A stretch of DNA of 64,000 bases from Prochlorococcus sp. AG-436-O11 (GTDB lineage Bacteria; Cyanobacteriota; Cyanobacteriia; PCC-6307; Cyanobiaceae). The stretch is taken from assembly GCA_003212535.1 (NCBI GenBank), contig QCPO01000004.1:1-64000 (forward strand), in the 5' to 3' direction. Shown here in pieces: positions 1 through 8,987 of the stretch. The notes beneath the pieces were generated by a model. The model had not been told where the DNA came from, searched no databases, and saw nothing but the letters and a program-made list of their open reading frames with translations. Within the stretch, counting starts at the first letter, position 1, and each line of letters begins with the position of its first letter. The translations under genes and the position numbers were made by a program.

Positions 1-554
1 TAGGAAGATTATTAGGTCTTGGTTATCCTGGAGGCCCAGCAATTGAAAAGTTTGCTAAAAAGGGAGACCCTTATAAGTTTGATTTACCCAAATGTAAAAT
101 TTCTAATAAAGAAGGCGGTTTCTTGAAATATGATTTTTCTTTTAGTGGTTTAAAAACCGCTGTACTAAGATTAGTTGAGAAAATCAATCTTGATAAGGGC
201 AAGGTTCCAGTCTCTGATATTGCCGCAAGTTTTGAGAGGGTTGTCGCAGAAGTTTTGGTAGAAAGAACTATAAAATGTGCAAGAGATTATAATTTGGATA
301 ATATAGTGGTTGTTGGTGGAGTCGCGGCAAACTATACATTAAGAAAAATGATGATTAGGGAAGCAAGTAAAAATTCTATTAAAGTTAATTTGGCACCTCT
401 TAGTCTTTGTACAGATAATGCTGCAATGATTGGAGCCGCTGCTTTATTTAGACTCAAATTTAAGGAACATCAGAGTTCTCTTAAATTAGGTGTCTCAGGA
501 AGGCTTTCTATTGATCAAGCAACTTCCCTTTATGAGGAAAACCCTCCTTTTTAA
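1..554 (+). CDS. tsaD: TsaD, tRNA N6-threonylcarbamoyladenosine transferase (3' part)
   Basis: This is the C-terminal part of TsaD (formerly Gcp/YgjD). TsaD transfers the threonylcarbamoyl group from threonylcarbamoyl-AMP to A37 of ANN-decoding tRNAs, working with TsaB and TsaE in the cytoplasm. The reading frame is open from base 3 with no start codon, so the gene is cut by the window edge and only about 184 residues are visible. The family signature LGLGYPGGPxIE opens the fragment, followed by YDFSFSGLKTA and the ATP-binding segment VVGGVAANYTLR near the end. It stops at 552-554, six bases before the HLIP gene, so the two are probably co-transcribed. Identity is secure; the missing 5' half cannot be judged. 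Confidence 0.95.
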   Translation, partial: GRLLGLGYPGGPAIEKFAKKGDPYKFDLPKCKISNKEGGFLKYDFSFSGLKTAVLRLVEKINLDKGKVPVSDIAASFERVVAEVLVERTIKCARDYNLDNIVVVGGVAANYTLRKMMIREASKNSIKVNLAPLSLCTDNAAMIGAAALFRLKFKEHQSSLKLGVSGRLSIDQATSLYEENPPF

Positions 555-560
555 AATTTG

Positions 561-740
561 ATGAATAAACGATCTAAAGTGGAAATTAAAGACGCAAAGA
601 ATTTGGTTGACAAAAAGGAACTCAATTTATGGAAAAGAGGATTCACCCCTCAGGCTGAAATATGGAATGGGAGAATGGCAACCGTAGGTATAGGAATAAT
701 ATTTCTAGTTATTGCTTTAATTAGTCAATTTTCTTCTTGA
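561..740 (+). CDS. hli: High-light-inducible protein (HLIP, one-helix CAB-like)
   Basis: This is a 59-residue protein of the chlorophyll a/b-binding-like family. Such proteins are single-helix thylakoid proteins that bind chlorophyll and carotenoid and protect photosystem assembly intermediates under light stress. The C-terminal half carries the signature AEIWNGRMATVGIG, with the helix Glu, Asn and Arg, followed by a hydrophobic stretch to the end. The N-terminal half is charged and soluble. I chose the ATG at 561 over a TTG three bases upstream. It lies six bases after tsaD and is probably read with it. Many hli copies are typical of high-light Prochlorococcus; this one is too short to assign to a numbered paralogue. 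Confidence 0.88.
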   Translation: MNKRSKVEIKDAKNLVDKKELNLWKRGFTPQAEIWNGRMATVGIGIIFLVIALISQFSS

Positions 741-896
741 TTCTATCTTTTTATGGATGTAACCTTTAAACAATGTTGATGGATTTATTATTGATTTTTA
801 CATATGAGTTAAATTAAAAAATATTGTTTTTAATGGACTTGAGATAGGATAATTGTTTTAATCAAATTAATTAATATTTTTTAATTAGAAACTTAT

Positions 897-2096
897 ATGA
901 CGCCTGAAAGGCTTGGATTACTTTGGGGTATAACTGTTTTCTCCGGTGCTTTTGCTAGACTGATTTCCTCTGTCTCTGGATTTCCAAGTGTTGTAATTTT
1001 ATTACTTTCTGGATTATTTATTGGAAGATCAGGTTTAGGACTAGTTGAGCCTCTTGATCTTGGAGAGGGACTTGAAACTACAGTTGGTCTTTTAGTCTGT
1101 TTGGTTTTATTTGAAGGTGGACTAAATTTAAAACTGCCTGAAGGAAATATAAGAAATACTGTTTTAAAAATTTCATTAATAAGACTATTGATTTCATTAT
1201 CAGCAGGCATTTTTATTGCACATTGGCTAGCAGGTCTTTCCTGGCAAGTTGCAGGAGTCTATAGTGCAATAGTTCTTGCTACAGGCCCTACTGTTGTTTC
1301 TCCATTAGTGGAACAAATCCATTTGTCCTCTCCACTTTCTGAAGTCCTTAAAGCTGAAGGCCTGCTTCTTGAACCAATTGGTGCAGTACTCGCTTTATTA
1401 TTGTTAGAATTTATATTGGGTGATTTGCATGGCATTCAAGAAGTATTTATTGCATTAATGCAAAGATTAGGAGGTGGAGTTCTAATAGGTTTAAGTTCAG
1501 GATGGTTATTATCTGAAATTTTAAAGAAAATAAAAAATCAAACCTCTTTTGGAACAGAGCTGCAGATTACTTTAGGGTTTGTTTTTCTTGTATATGGAAT
1601 TTGTGAATATTTCTTACCTGAGTCAGGCCTCCCTGCTTCTGTTGCTTCAGGCTTTATTGTAGGTAAACGAGAAATTATTGATAAAGAAAAATTAGATAAT
1701 TTGATAGGTGAATTGGCTCAATTAGCTATAACAGTTCTTTTCCCTCTGCTGGCATCTGATGTGTCTTGGGGAGAATTGAGTCCTTTAGGATGGGGAGGGA
1801 TTATTTGCGTATTTATGATGATGTTAATAGTACGACCAATTTCTATTTCAATAGCGACAATAGGAAGGGAATTAGAGTTGAATGAAAAAATATTTTTAGC
1901 TTGGTTGGCGCCAAGAGGAATAGTTACTGCAGCCGTGGCCTCTCTTTTCTCTATAAGATTAGAGCAAGCAGGTGTACTAGGTGCTGGCCGTCTACAAGGT
2001 CTTGTATTCCTTACTATTTTATTGACGGTAGGAATTCAAGGTCTTACAGCTAGACCTCTAGCAAATTTTTTGGGCTTATTAGAAAAGAAAATTTAG
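897..2096 (+). CDS. Na+/H+ antiporter, CPA1 family
   Basis: This is a 399-residue polytopic membrane protein with about twelve hydrophobic segments. It matches the monovalent cation:proton antiporter-1 (NhaP/NHE-like) family, which exchanges Na+ or K+ for H+ across the membrane. Visible family features are the early segment LLVCLVLFEGGLNL, the motif AIVLATGPTVVSPL in the mid-membrane ion-site helix, and the late segment WLAPRGIVTAAVASLFS, typical of CPA1 proteins. There is no long cytoplasmic tail. It starts with ATG after about 155 bases of AT-rich intergenic DNA. Its stop overlaps the convergent gltX stop by four bases. Transport direction and ion preference cannot be read from the sequence. 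Confidence 0.88.
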   Translation: MTPERLGLLWGITVFSGAFARLISSVSGFPSVVILLLSGLFIGRSGLGLVEPLDLGEGLETTVGLLVCLVLFEGGLNLKLPEGNIRNTVLKISLIRLLISLSAGIFIAHWLAGLSWQVAGVYSAIVLATGPTVVSPLVEQIHLSSPLSEVLKAEGLLLEPIGAVLALLLLEFILGDLHGIQEVFIALMQRLGGGVLIGLSSGWLLSEILKKIKNQTSFGTELQITLGFVFLVYGICEYFLPESGLPASVASGFIVGKREIIDKEKLDNLIGELAQLAITVLFPLLASDVSWGELSPLGWGGIICVFMMMLIVRPISISIATIGRELELNEKIFLAWLAPRGIVTAAVASLFSIRLEQAGVLGAGRLQGLVFLTILLTVGIQGLTARPLANFLGLLEKKI

Positions 2097-3532
2097 GGTA
2101 ATTTAAAACATCTTTCAATTCTTAATAAGTCGCTTTTATTTTCTGAGAATAGTTCCCAGCTTTGAAGTAAATCGGGTCCACTAAGACAACCAAAAAAAGC
2201 TACTCTTAATGCTTTCATTACAATCCCTTTTTTAATAGAATGCTCTTTGGAAATTTTGTTAATTATTGCTTTACCGTTGTCTTTATCAAGTTTAACAATA
2301 TTTTCCTGACGTAGGTGCTCTAATATATATTTTAAAGATTCTTTGCATTCCTGATTTTTAAGGAATTCTTGCCCCTCTTTTTGAATTTGGGGTAAAGTAA
2401 AAAATGGTTTTGACTGATCAATGGCATCTTTTAATAGGACCATTGAGTCTTTTAACAAGGTTGTTAATTTTAAATCCCAATCTGAAGATGGAGATTCCCA
2501 ACCCATTTTATCCCAGTATTTTTTTATAATTTCACATAATTTACTTGATTCCATTTTTTTGATGTATTGAGCATTGATCCAATTAAGTTTTTCCCAATTA
2601 AATTTAGCTCCAGATTTATTTATATCAGATAAGTCAAAAATCTTAGATATATCAATTAGGGAAAGTATTTCATTCTCAGGATTTTTGGGAGACCATCCTA
2701 AGAATGACATGTAATTCGCTAATGCATCAGGTAGATATCCCATGTCTCTAAATTCGTCAATTGAAGTAACGCAATCACGCTTAGATAGTTTTTTCCCTTC
2801 ATTATTTAATATTAGTGGAGTATGAGAAAATATTGGCAATTTAAAATCTAAAGCCCTATAAATTAATATCTGTTTTGCAGTATTTGAAATATGATCTTCA
2901 CCTCGAACTACATGGGTAATATTCATAAAATTGTCATCAACTACAACCGCAAGATTATATAAAGGATCCCCTATTTCGTATCCACAGGCCCTTCTTGATA
3001 AAACTAAATCACCGCCTAAGTCCTTACCTTGCCATTTCATCTCTCCTCTGATTTTGTCTTCCCATATTATTTCTATCTTTTCGTCAATTTTAAACCTTAT
3101 TACCGAAGTCCTTCCTTGGGAGATGAATGCTTCAATTTCTTTCTTTGAAAGATTTCTATGCCTATTATCATGCTTTGGAGGTAATCCTTTTTCCTTTTGC
3201 TCTTCTCTTAGTTCAATAATCTCCTCTTCTGAAGTAAAGCATCTATAAGCGACTCCACTTTCTAATAGCTTTTTGATGTAATTTTTGTGAATAGAAATTC
3301 GGTTACTTTGTTGAACAGGTTCTTCATCCCATTCAAGTCCAAGCCATTTTAAACCCTCTAAGATATTTTTTGTATATTCAGATTTAGAACGAAGAAAGTC
3401 TGTATCTTCTATTCTGATAAGAAATTTGCCATTTGTTTTTTTTGCATAAAGCCAGTTAAATAATGCTGTTCTTGCCGTACCTATATGAAATAAACCAGTA
3501 GGACTAGGGGCTAACCTTAAACGTTTTTCCAA
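2093..3532 (-). CDS. gltX: Glutamyl-tRNA synthetase
   Basis: This class I aminoacyl-tRNA synthetase charges tRNA-Glu. In cyanobacteria Glu-tRNA also feeds tetrapyrrole synthesis through glutamyl-tRNA reductase, which supplies the substrate for HemL encoded nearby. From the TTG at 3532 the protein is 479 residues, the usual size. It starts [12 protein letters not shown] and has HIG at residues 16-18 and KLSKR near residue 248. A longer reading to 3574 would run through the tRNA-Asp gene and is rejected. Only a run of 12 T and a few bases separate the 3' end of tRNA-Asp from the start codon, so the leader is extremely short and no Shine-Dalgarno is present. The gene ends a minus-strand translation cluster. 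Confidence 0.95.
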   Translation of the reverse strand: MEKRLRLAPSPTGLFHIGTARTALFNWLYAKKTNGKFLIRIEDTDFLRSKSEYTKNILEGLKWLGLEWDEEPVQQSNRISIHKNYIKKLLESGVAYRCFTSEEEIIELREEQKEKGLPPKHDNRHRNLSKKEIEAFISQGRTSVIRFKIDEKIEIIWEDKIRGEMKWQGKDLGGDLVLSRRACGYEIGDPLYNLAVVVDDNFMNITHVVRGEDHISNTAKQILIYRALDFKLPIFSHTPLILNNEGKKLSKRDCVTSIDEFRDMGYLPDALANYMSFLGWSPKNPENEILSLIDISKIFDLSDINKSGAKFNWEKLNWINAQYIKKMESSKLCEIIKKYWDKMGWESPSSDWDLKLTTLLKDSMVLLKDAIDQSKPFFTLPQIQKEGQEFLKNQECKESLKYILEHLRQENIVKLDKDNGKAIINKISKEHSIKKGIVMKALRVAFFGCLSGPDLLQSWELFSENKSDLLRIERCFKLP

Positions 3533-3547
3533 TTTAAAAAAAAAAAA

Positions 3548-3621
3548 CGGGACCGACGGGATTCGAACCCGCAACTTCCGCCGTGACAGGGCGGTGCTCT
3601 AACCAGTTGAACTACGGTCCC
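3548..3621 (-). tRNA. tRNA-Asp (GUC)
   Basis: A 74-nt cloverleaf reads on the minus strand. The acceptor stem pairs GGGACCG with CGGTCCC, followed by discriminator G. The D-loop contains GTTAGAG, the anticodon loop is CTGTCAC with anticodon GTC, and the T arm has GGGTTCGAATCCC. No CCA is encoded. It sits 15 bases upstream of the gltX start codon, with a T12 run between them, and downstream of hcp on the same strand. Confidence 0.97.
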
Positions 3622-3774
3622 ATAGATTTACTCTAATTTAATTAGAGCAATATATTTAAAATTATCAGATCATAATACTGATTTAATGTTGTTGTAATAA
3701 AAAAAATTCATAAATTTGAGGATTCGAAGAAATAGTTAGTTTTAGAACTTTTTAAAGATCAAAAACTGTTTATG

Positions 3775-3963
3775 TTAAGGCCTAAACCCAGCTGGTTCTA
3801 TTAACCTTACTTGATTCCCCCTAGCTGTGAATTCTCTGCCCTGGTCGCTTTGTACTACAACTCTTCCACCAGATTTTACTCTGATAACCCTTGCACGAAC
3901 CCATCCTAAAGCTGCTGATTCGAGGACTTTAACTACATCCCCTGGTTGAAGATCTAACTCCAT
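3775..3963 (-). CDS. hcp: Hyperconserved 62-residue protein (Hcp)
   Basis: This 62-residue protein starts MELDLQPGDVVKVLES and is rich in Val, Arg and Gly. Its alternating hydrophobic pattern suggests a small beta-barrel (SH3/KOW-like); that fold is my inference. I recognise it as the protein described in the literature as hyperconserved in Prochlorococcus and marine Synechococcus. That work reported near-invariance, placement beside tRNA genes, rplS and gltX, and possible association with the ribosome. Here it lies exactly between tRNA-Trp and tRNA-Asp on the minus strand. The start is an ATG at 3963. Molecular function is not established, although a translation-related role fits the neighbours. 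Confidence 0.88.
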   Translation of the reverse strand: MELDLQPGDVVKVLESAALGWVRARVIRVKSGGRVVVQSDQGREFTARGNQVRLIEPAGFRP

Positions 3964-3998
3964 CTCATGAAAAAATAATTTACAGAATGTTGGTCAAA

Positions 3999-4071
3999 CG
4001 CGTCGTGGAGGACTTGAACCCCCGACATCAGGTTTTGGAGACCTGCGTTCTACCAACTGAACTAACGACGC
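3999..4071 (-). tRNA. tRNA-Trp (CCA)
   Basis: A 73-nt cloverleaf reads on the minus strand. The acceptor stem pairs GCGTCGT with ACGACGC, followed by discriminator G. The anticodon loop reads TCCAAAA with anticodon CCA, and the T arm contains GGGGGTTCAAGTCCTCC. No CCA tail is encoded. It lies between rplS and hcp, all on the minus strand. Confidence 0.97.
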
Positions 4072-4126
4072 ATTTTAATGATTATAAGCGCCTTGGTGAC
4101 CAATAGGCTGAAACTACTTTACAACT

Positions 4127-4597
4127 TTATCGATCAAAGCGTTGTTTTACGCGAGTAGCTTTTCCTACTCTATCCCTGAGATAGAATAACTTAGCTCTTC
4201 TTACTTTACCTCTACGTTCAACTTTTAGAGAGGCAACTTGTGGACTATGTAGCATAAATACTCTTTCTACCCCTATGCCTTGAAAGATTCTTCTAACAGT
4301 TATTGTCTGGTTAATACCTCCATGCCTTTTTGCAATAACAACTCCTTCATAAGGTTGAACTCTTTCTTTGTTACCTTCTGTAATTTTTACTCCAACCTTA
4401 ACTGTGTCTCCAACATATATTTCTGGTAATTCTTTTTTTAATTGTTCATTCTCAAAAGCGTTGATTAGATTAGAAGCACTTAACCTGTTCGTTTTATCAG
4501 AAACCAAGTTTAGCTCTTCCTTCTCAACTGTTACTTCAATTGGATCGTCAGATTCAATTGTAATGTCTAACTCTTTTTCTTGTTTCTCTTTAGCCAT
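4127..4597 (-). CDS. rplS: 50S ribosomal protein L19
   Basis: L19 sits at the 30S-50S interface of the ribosome. The protein has 156 residues, about 40 more than the common bacterial length. The extra is an acidic, lysine- and glutamate-rich N-terminal tail ([12 protein letters not shown]...), a pattern seen in picocyanobacterial L19. The canonical domain begins near residue 50 with [16 protein letters not shown] and includes [29 protein letters not shown] and the basic end [14 protein letters not shown]. It starts at an ATG about 30 bases after the end of the reconstructed PepSY-like gene and is followed by tRNA-Trp, so a common transcript is plausible. Confidence 0.96.
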   Translation of the reverse strand: MAKEKQEKELDITIESDDPIEVTVEKEELNLVSDKTNRLSASNLINAFENEQLKKELPEIYVGDTVKVGVKITEGNKERVQPYEGVVIAKRHGGINQTITVRRIFQGIGVERVFMLHSPQVASLKVERRGKVRRAKLFYLRDRVGKATRVKQRFDR

Positions 4598-4629
4598 TTA
4601 GCCCCTTTTTGTCCTACAAGTTTAATATC

Positions 4630-4981
4630 TTAACCTTTTGACTCGCCTTTAGTAACCTTTTTAGGAAATGAAATTTTTTTTGACAACATTTGGACCCCTG
4701 TAAAAATCATCCATAAGATCCCCAGGGAGTTAAGAGATACCATATATTAATTCTCCATTCTCTCCAAGCGACTCTCCCTCATGTATTGACATTAACCAAT
4801 GAACATCATCTCTTGAGTAACCTAATAAATCTTTTGAAACTCTGTAAAATAAACCTCTAACAGCTGAAACAAACAATGGAAGGAAGACCCAAGGGGCCAA
4901 AGACTTATTTAATTGCCTAGAATTATAATAAAAATTAATTTCTGTTTTCCTCTTTTTTATTGATAGATTTAAGGTAGCCAA
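4630..4981 (-). pseudogene. PepSY-associated TM-like small membrane protein, broken by a 1-base frameshift
   Basis: The uninterrupted ORF is 83 residues (4730-4981), with a hydrophobic segment APWVFLPLFVSAVRGLFYR and the motif WLMSIHEGESLGE. These resemble short cyanobacterial proteins related to the PepSY-associated transmembrane family. It ends abruptly after ELIY. Removing one G of the GG (minus strand) at 4740-4741 continues the frame as YVSLNSLGILWMIFTGVQ and then a basic tail, to a stop at 4630-4632. That is the second membrane helix expected for this family. The reconstructed protein would be about 116 residues. Either the gene is disrupted here or the sequence carries an indel error. 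Function is unknown; a small membrane protein is all I can support. Confidence 0.7.
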
Positions 4982-5033
4982 TTTTGTTAATGGCTATTTT
5001 GATGATATTTAACTATTTCTATTATTTATTCCA

Positions 5034-5873
5034 ATGAAACATTTTGCAGATCTATTATTAAATAAAAATAATTCTGACGCTAATAATCAAGTGCCATTCA
5101 TTCAAAAAAGAAGAGGAATAGAAATAAAGTCTTCTCGTGAAATAAATTTGATGAAAAAATCTAGCAAAATAGTCGCTACGGTTCTAAGAGAAATAAATGA
5201 GCTGATAAAGCCAGGTATGAGTACAAAGGATTTAGATGATTTTGCAGAAAAGAGAATCAGAGATTTTGGAGCTGTGCCAAGTTTTAAGGGTTATCATGGT
5301 TTCCCTTGTAGTATTTGCTCAAGTATTAACAACGAGGTAGTTCACGGAATCCCAAATAAAAATAAGATTATTAAAAACGGTGATCTTGTAAAAATCGATA
5401 CAGGCGCATATCTTGATGGCTTTCATGGTGATAGTTGTATCTCTATTTGCGTAGGGGAGGTTAGTTCAAAGGCTAAAAAGCTTAGTAATGTAGCCTTTGA
5501 GGCTTTATATGCGGGACTTTCAAAAATTAAATCAGGTAATACATTGCTAGATGTGGCTGGTGCAATTGAAGATATTGTAGAAACAAATGGATTTAGTGTT
5601 GTTGAAGATTATACAGGGCATGGGGTAGGAAGAAATCTTCATGAAGAGCCTTCCGTCTTCAATTTTCGGACTAAAGAATTACCTAATGTGGTTCTCCGCG
5701 AAGGTATGACATTAGCTGTTGAACCTATCGTTAACGAAGGTAGTAAATTCTGCAAAACTCTAAATGATAGATGGACTGTAATTACAAAAGATGGTAAATT
5801 ATCTGCTCAATGGGAGCATACAATAGTTGTATTGACAGATGGTATTGAAATATTGACAGATAGGGATTCCTAG
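5034..5873 (+). CDS. map: Methionine aminopeptidase, type I
   Basis: This enzyme removes the initiator methionine from nascent proteins. It is a two-metal enzyme of the M24A family and acts in the cytoplasm. The 279-residue protein carries family blocks such as [22 protein letters not shown], the metal-ligand region [16 protein letters not shown] with both Asp residues, [12 protein letters not shown] with the His, MTLAVEPIV with a Glu and WEHTIVV with the last Glu. About 25 residues at the N terminus precede the catalytic domain and contain no zinc finger. The ATG at 5034 diverges from the PepSY-like gene. The 3' end overlaps the convergent SDR gene by four bases. Confidence 0.95.
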   Translation: MKHFADLLLNKNNSDANNQVPFIQKRRGIEIKSSREINLMKKSSKIVATVLREINELIKPGMSTKDLDDFAEKRIRDFGAVPSFKGYHGFPCSICSSINNEVVHGIPNKNKIIKNGDLVKIDTGAYLDGFHGDSCISICVGEVSSKAKKLSNVAFEALYAGLSKIKSGNTLLDVAGAIEDIVETNGFSVVEDYTGHGVGRNLHEEPSVFNFRTKELPNVVLREGMTLAVEPIVNEGSKFCKTLNDRWTVITKDGKLSAQWEHTIVVLTDGIEILTDRDS

Positions 5874-6583
5874 CCATCCCAATTTGTTATTTTCAATAAC
5901 TGACAATATAGAAAGTTATATAATTCTTTTATAGGGAAAAGAATGTAAGTGATAGGGTTTGGGCTAATAATTATTAAATAATTATTTGAATTCGCTAATT
6001 TATAAATCTTTTCTGAAACGAATTCTGGACTCAAAATACCAATTGGATTTAAGTCTGACTTAAAAGGGCCTAAGATTATTTTCTTTATCTTAAATTTTTT
6101 CTTAGTATTTTTATCGAGAAGATTCTTTTTAAAAGAAACTAATTGACCAATCAATAATTTACTAACTTCGTAGGAAGGGTTTAAGGCTGGTAATATCTCA
6201 GCTTCTGAGGTGTTTATCCAAATCTCTTTTAATTTATCAGAATCGTTTGATAGTGCAATCTCTTCAAATAAATTTAATAATTTAAATGTACTTAATGCAT
6301 TTATTGCTATTGAGTTTTCGTAATTTACATTTTCACTACTCAAATTATATATACCGTGGTTCAAGATTAAAATATCTATTTCTTTAAGATTTCTTTTTAA
6401 TGTCAATTCTTTTCCACATTCCCATTCAATCCATTCATTCGGAGATTCTTGGTTTACTTCATGGTTGGTTTTACTATGTGTAAAACCAATTACTTTAAAT
6501 CCTTTTTTACGAAATAGTTTTGTTAATTCTCTCCCTAGAGACCCTGAAGCACCAGTGATACCTATAGTTTTTGAGATATTCAT
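5870..6583 (-). CDS. Short-chain dehydrogenase/reductase family protein
   Basis: This 237-residue protein begins with a Rossmann dinucleotide site, [19 protein letters not shown], and has [11 protein letters not shown] in place of the usual NNAG block. The region following [19 protein letters not shown] holds a Tyr-xxx-Lys-like element (YEVSK), consistent with SDR catalysis. The C-terminal part is hydrophobic and does not match a named enzyme that I recognise. The substrate is unknown. It is convergent with map, overlapping its stop by four bases, and is divergent from the DRTGG-domain gene across about 160 bases of AT-rich DNA. Family membership is clear; the reaction is not. Confidence 0.75.
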   Translation of the reverse strand: MNISKTIGITGASGSLGRELTKLFRKKGFKVIGFTHSKTNHEVNQESPNEWIEWECGKELTLKRNLKEIDILILNHGIYNLSSENVNYENSIAINALSTFKLLNLFEEIALSNDSDKLKEIWINTSEAEILPALNPSYEVSKLLIGQLVSFKKNLLDKNTKKKFKIKKIILGPFKSDLNPIGILSPEFVSEKIYKLANSNNYLIIISPNPITYILFPIKELYNFLYCQLLKITNWDG

Positions 6584-6746
6584 ATTATTGTCAGATTTTG
6601 TTTAACTTTGATAATAGAACAAAAAATTAAAAAAAAAATCTTCTTGAGAGTATATTTTTAGATTTATTAGATTAAAACTAATAACTAAATATTTGTTTAG
6701 TTCTTAAAAAAATATTATCTTGAATTTATTGATTAATTTTTGAATT

Positions 6747-7856
6747 ATGAGCGATATATTATTAATTGGTTCCTGTGAATCATTTAGTGGTAAGTCTGCA
6801 ATAGTACTTGGAATAGCAAAAAGACTTTTAGAAAGTAATAAAAAAGTACGGATTGGTAAGCCACTGGCCACTTGCATTGAACTTACCAATCTCCCTTCGA
6901 TGTCTTATGAGGGATTGATAGATGATGATGTTAAGTTTATTGGATCTACTTTAAATATCGAAGAAGAGAATTTAATTTCTTCCGTAGGCTTGTTGGATAA
7001 TATATCCGCTGAAAAAAGAATTTCTAATAAAGATTTACTTCCGGGTAAAGCCTTTGATCAAATTGAGGGGTTAGTTAATGATGATTTTGAAGGGTTAAAT
7101 ATTCTTGAAGCAGCCGGAAGCCTTAATGAAGGAATGATTTATGGTTTAAGTCTTCCACAACTTGCAAAGTCTTTAAATGCGAAAGTTCTAATAGTAAATA
7201 TATGGGAGGATTGCACAAGTGTAGATGCCTTACTTGATGCAAAAAAACAATTGGGTGATCATCTAGCTGGAGTGGTACTAAATGCAGTTATGCCAAAAGA
7301 CGTGGAAAAAATTAAAAAAGAAATAATACCTGCTCTAAATGAGATGAATATTGAAGTGTTTGGAGTAATGCCTAAATCTCCATTACTTAGAAGTGTTACT
7401 GTCGGTGAGCTTATAAGAAGACTAGATGCCCAAGTAATTTGTTGTCCAGACAAAGATCAATTACTTGTGGAAACATTAAGTATTGGCGCGATGGGTGTAA
7501 ATTCTGCAATGGAATTCTTCAGAAGAAGAAGAAATATGGCTGTAGTGACTGGAGCTGATAGAACAGATATCCAACTTGCAGCTTTGGAAGCATCCACACA
7601 ATGCCTTATCTTGACAGGTTTGGGCGAACCTTTATCACAATTGATACATAGAGCAGAGGAATTGGAAGTGCCAATTTTAAAAGTAGAATTAGATACTCTT
7701 GCGGCTGTGGAAATTATTGAACAAGCTTTTGGTCATGTAAGAATACATGAATCAATTAAAGCTTCTTATGCTGTTCAATTAGTTCAAGAAAATGTAAATC
7801 TACAAAGAATTCTTGAAAAGATAGATTTTCCCTGCAATTTTTCAGATAAATGCTAA
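6747..7856 (+). CDS. BioD-like P-loop/DRTGG-domain protein (phosphotransacetylase N-terminal-like)
   Basis: This 369-residue protein has an N-terminal dethiobiotin-synthetase-like P-loop, GSCESFSGKSAIVLGIAK, near residues 8-25. A DRTGG-type regulatory domain occupies the C-terminal third. It resembles the N-terminal two thirds of large phosphotransacetylases but lacks the acetyltransferase domain, so phosphotransacetylase annotations of such proteins are misleading. No substrate can be assigned. A CBS- or nucleotide-sensing role is an inference from the DRTGG domain. It starts with ATG and is followed 25 bases later by the SLOG-domain gene, suggesting a two-gene operon. Confidence 0.75.
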   Translation: MSDILLIGSCESFSGKSAIVLGIAKRLLESNKKVRIGKPLATCIELTNLPSMSYEGLIDDDVKFIGSTLNIEEENLISSVGLLDNISAEKRISNKDLLPGKAFDQIEGLVNDDFEGLNILEAAGSLNEGMIYGLSLPQLAKSLNAKVLIVNIWEDCTSVDALLDAKKQLGDHLAGVVLNAVMPKDVEKIKKEIIPALNEMNIEVFGVMPKSPLLRSVTVGELIRRLDAQVICCPDKDQLLVETLSIGAMGVNSAMEFFRRRRNMAVVTGADRTDIQLAALEASTQCLILTGLGEPLSQLIHRAEELEVPILKVELDTLAAVEIIEQAFGHVRIHESIKASYAVQLVQENVNLQRILEKIDFPCNFSDKC

Positions 7857-7881
7857 TTTCAAATATAGAAACCATTTTATT

Positions 7882-8394
7882 TTGAGTCGATCTTTAGACC
7901 TACCCGCAACTGAAGGTGTTGACACCTTAGCTCAAGAACTCGCGAAACTTCAAGATAATGGAAAAAGAAGGATTGCTTTCTTGGGAAGTAGACATGTCCC
8001 TGTCGTGGATATCCACTTAATTGAATTAATTGCTAGGTCTTTGGCAGAAGAAGGTCACAATATTATCACTTCAGGATCTCAAGGGGTTAATGCTGCTGTT
8101 ATTAGGGCTGTTCTAGATATTGATCCATCATTATTAACTGTCTTATTACCACAAAGCCTAGATAGACAATTACCTGAAATTAAGGATCAATTAGAAAGAG
8201 TGATGCACTTGGTTGAAAAAAGTGAAAATGATGAACTACCTTTGCCATTGGCAAGCAGTCTATGTAATCAAGAAATTATTACTAGATGTGATCAGTTAAT
8301 ATGTTTTGCTTTTCATGATAGTGAAACATTATTAAATAGTTGTAGATGCGCAGAAGAGATGGGAAAAGTGGTTAGTTTGTTATTTTTTGATTAA
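7882..8394 (+). CDS. SLOG/DprA-like Rossmannoid protein
   Basis: This is a 170-residue protein with a SLOG-type nucleotide-binding pattern. It shows RIAFLGSRHVPVVDIHLIELIARSL, then IITSGSQGVNAAVIRAV with the characteristic G-S-Q-G loop, and CDQLICFAFHD near the end. Similar cyanobacterial proteins are labelled DNA recombination-mediator protein A because they resemble the DprA core, but this one has neither a winged-helix nor a SAM domain. A DNA-uptake role therefore should not be assumed. It starts with TTG, 25 bases after the DRTGG gene, and probably shares its transcript. Confidence 0.65.
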   Translation: MSRSLDLPATEGVDTLAQELAKLQDNGKRRIAFLGSRHVPVVDIHLIELIARSLAEEGHNIITSGSQGVNAAVIRAVLDIDPSLLTVLLPQSLDRQLPEIKDQLERVMHLVEKSENDELPLPLASSLCNQEIITRCDQLICFAFHDSETLLNSCRCAEEMGKVVSLLFFD

Positions 8395-8464
8395 ATTAAA
8401 TTCTTTTTTTCTTTTTAAGGTTTATTTACGGTAATAATAAAACAGCATTAAAACTTTATAAATA

Positions 8465-8962
8465 ATGGCAGAAAATTTTTCATTTGATGTAGTTTCAGAT
8501 TTTGATAGACAAGAATTAGTTAATGCTTTGGATCAAGTCAAGAGAGAGATCTCTCAACGTTACGACCTTAAAGGAACAGATACTGATGTGGAATTGGAGA
8601 AAGAAAATATTGTTATTAGGACGAATAGTGAACTAACATTAAATGCTGTAAATGACATAATTAGACAGAAGGCAATAAAAAGAAAATTATCTTTGAAAAT
8701 TTTCGAATACGGTTCATTAGAGATAGTAAGTGGTAATAAAGTAAGACAAACTATTGCTTTAAAACAAGGACTTAATCAAGAAATTGCAAAAAAAATCAGC
8801 AAAAATATAAGAGATCAAATTAAAAAAATTAACGTTAGTATAAATGGAGAAACTCTTAGAGTAGTAAGTAAAAGTAAAAATGATCTACAATTAGCAATTA
8901 AACTTCTTGATGAAATGGAAGAGTCTTACAACATCCCCCTAACGGCTAATAACTTTAGATAA
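8465..8962 (+). CDS. yajQ: YajQ/UPF0234 family nucleotide-binding protein
   Basis: This 165-residue protein is full length for the YajQ (DUF520) family. It starts with the family hallmark SFDVVSDFDRQELVNALDQ and includes QRYDLKGTDTDVELE and AKKISKNIRDQIKK. Members are two-ferredoxin-fold proteins that bind nucleotides or nucleic acid, and one has been reported to bind cyclic di-GMP. No signalling partner is visible here. The ATG at 8465 follows a short intergenic space. The 69-residue unknown lies 25 bases downstream. Confidence 0.92.
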   Translation: MAENFSFDVVSDFDRQELVNALDQVKREISQRYDLKGTDTDVELEKENIVIRTNSELTLNAVNDIIRQKAIKRKLSLKIFEYGSLEIVSGNKVRQTIALKQGLNQEIAKKISKNIRDQIKKINVSINGETLRVVSKSKNDLQLAIKLLDEMEESYNIPLTANNFR

Positions 8963-8987
8963 AATGATGAAAATCTTATTTCTATAA

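Noticed and set aside
893-1210. 105-aa minus-strand ORF within the antiporter gene
   Set aside because: Antisense shadow of a clear membrane-protein gene, with low-complexity Ser/Pro content.
2931-3248. 105-aa plus-strand ORF inside gltX
   Set aside because: Shadow of gltX; no motif.
3533-3574. N-terminal 14-residue extension of gltX from ATG at 3574
   Set aside because: It would be encoded by the tRNA-Asp gene and adds a non-family sequence; TTG 3532 fits the family.
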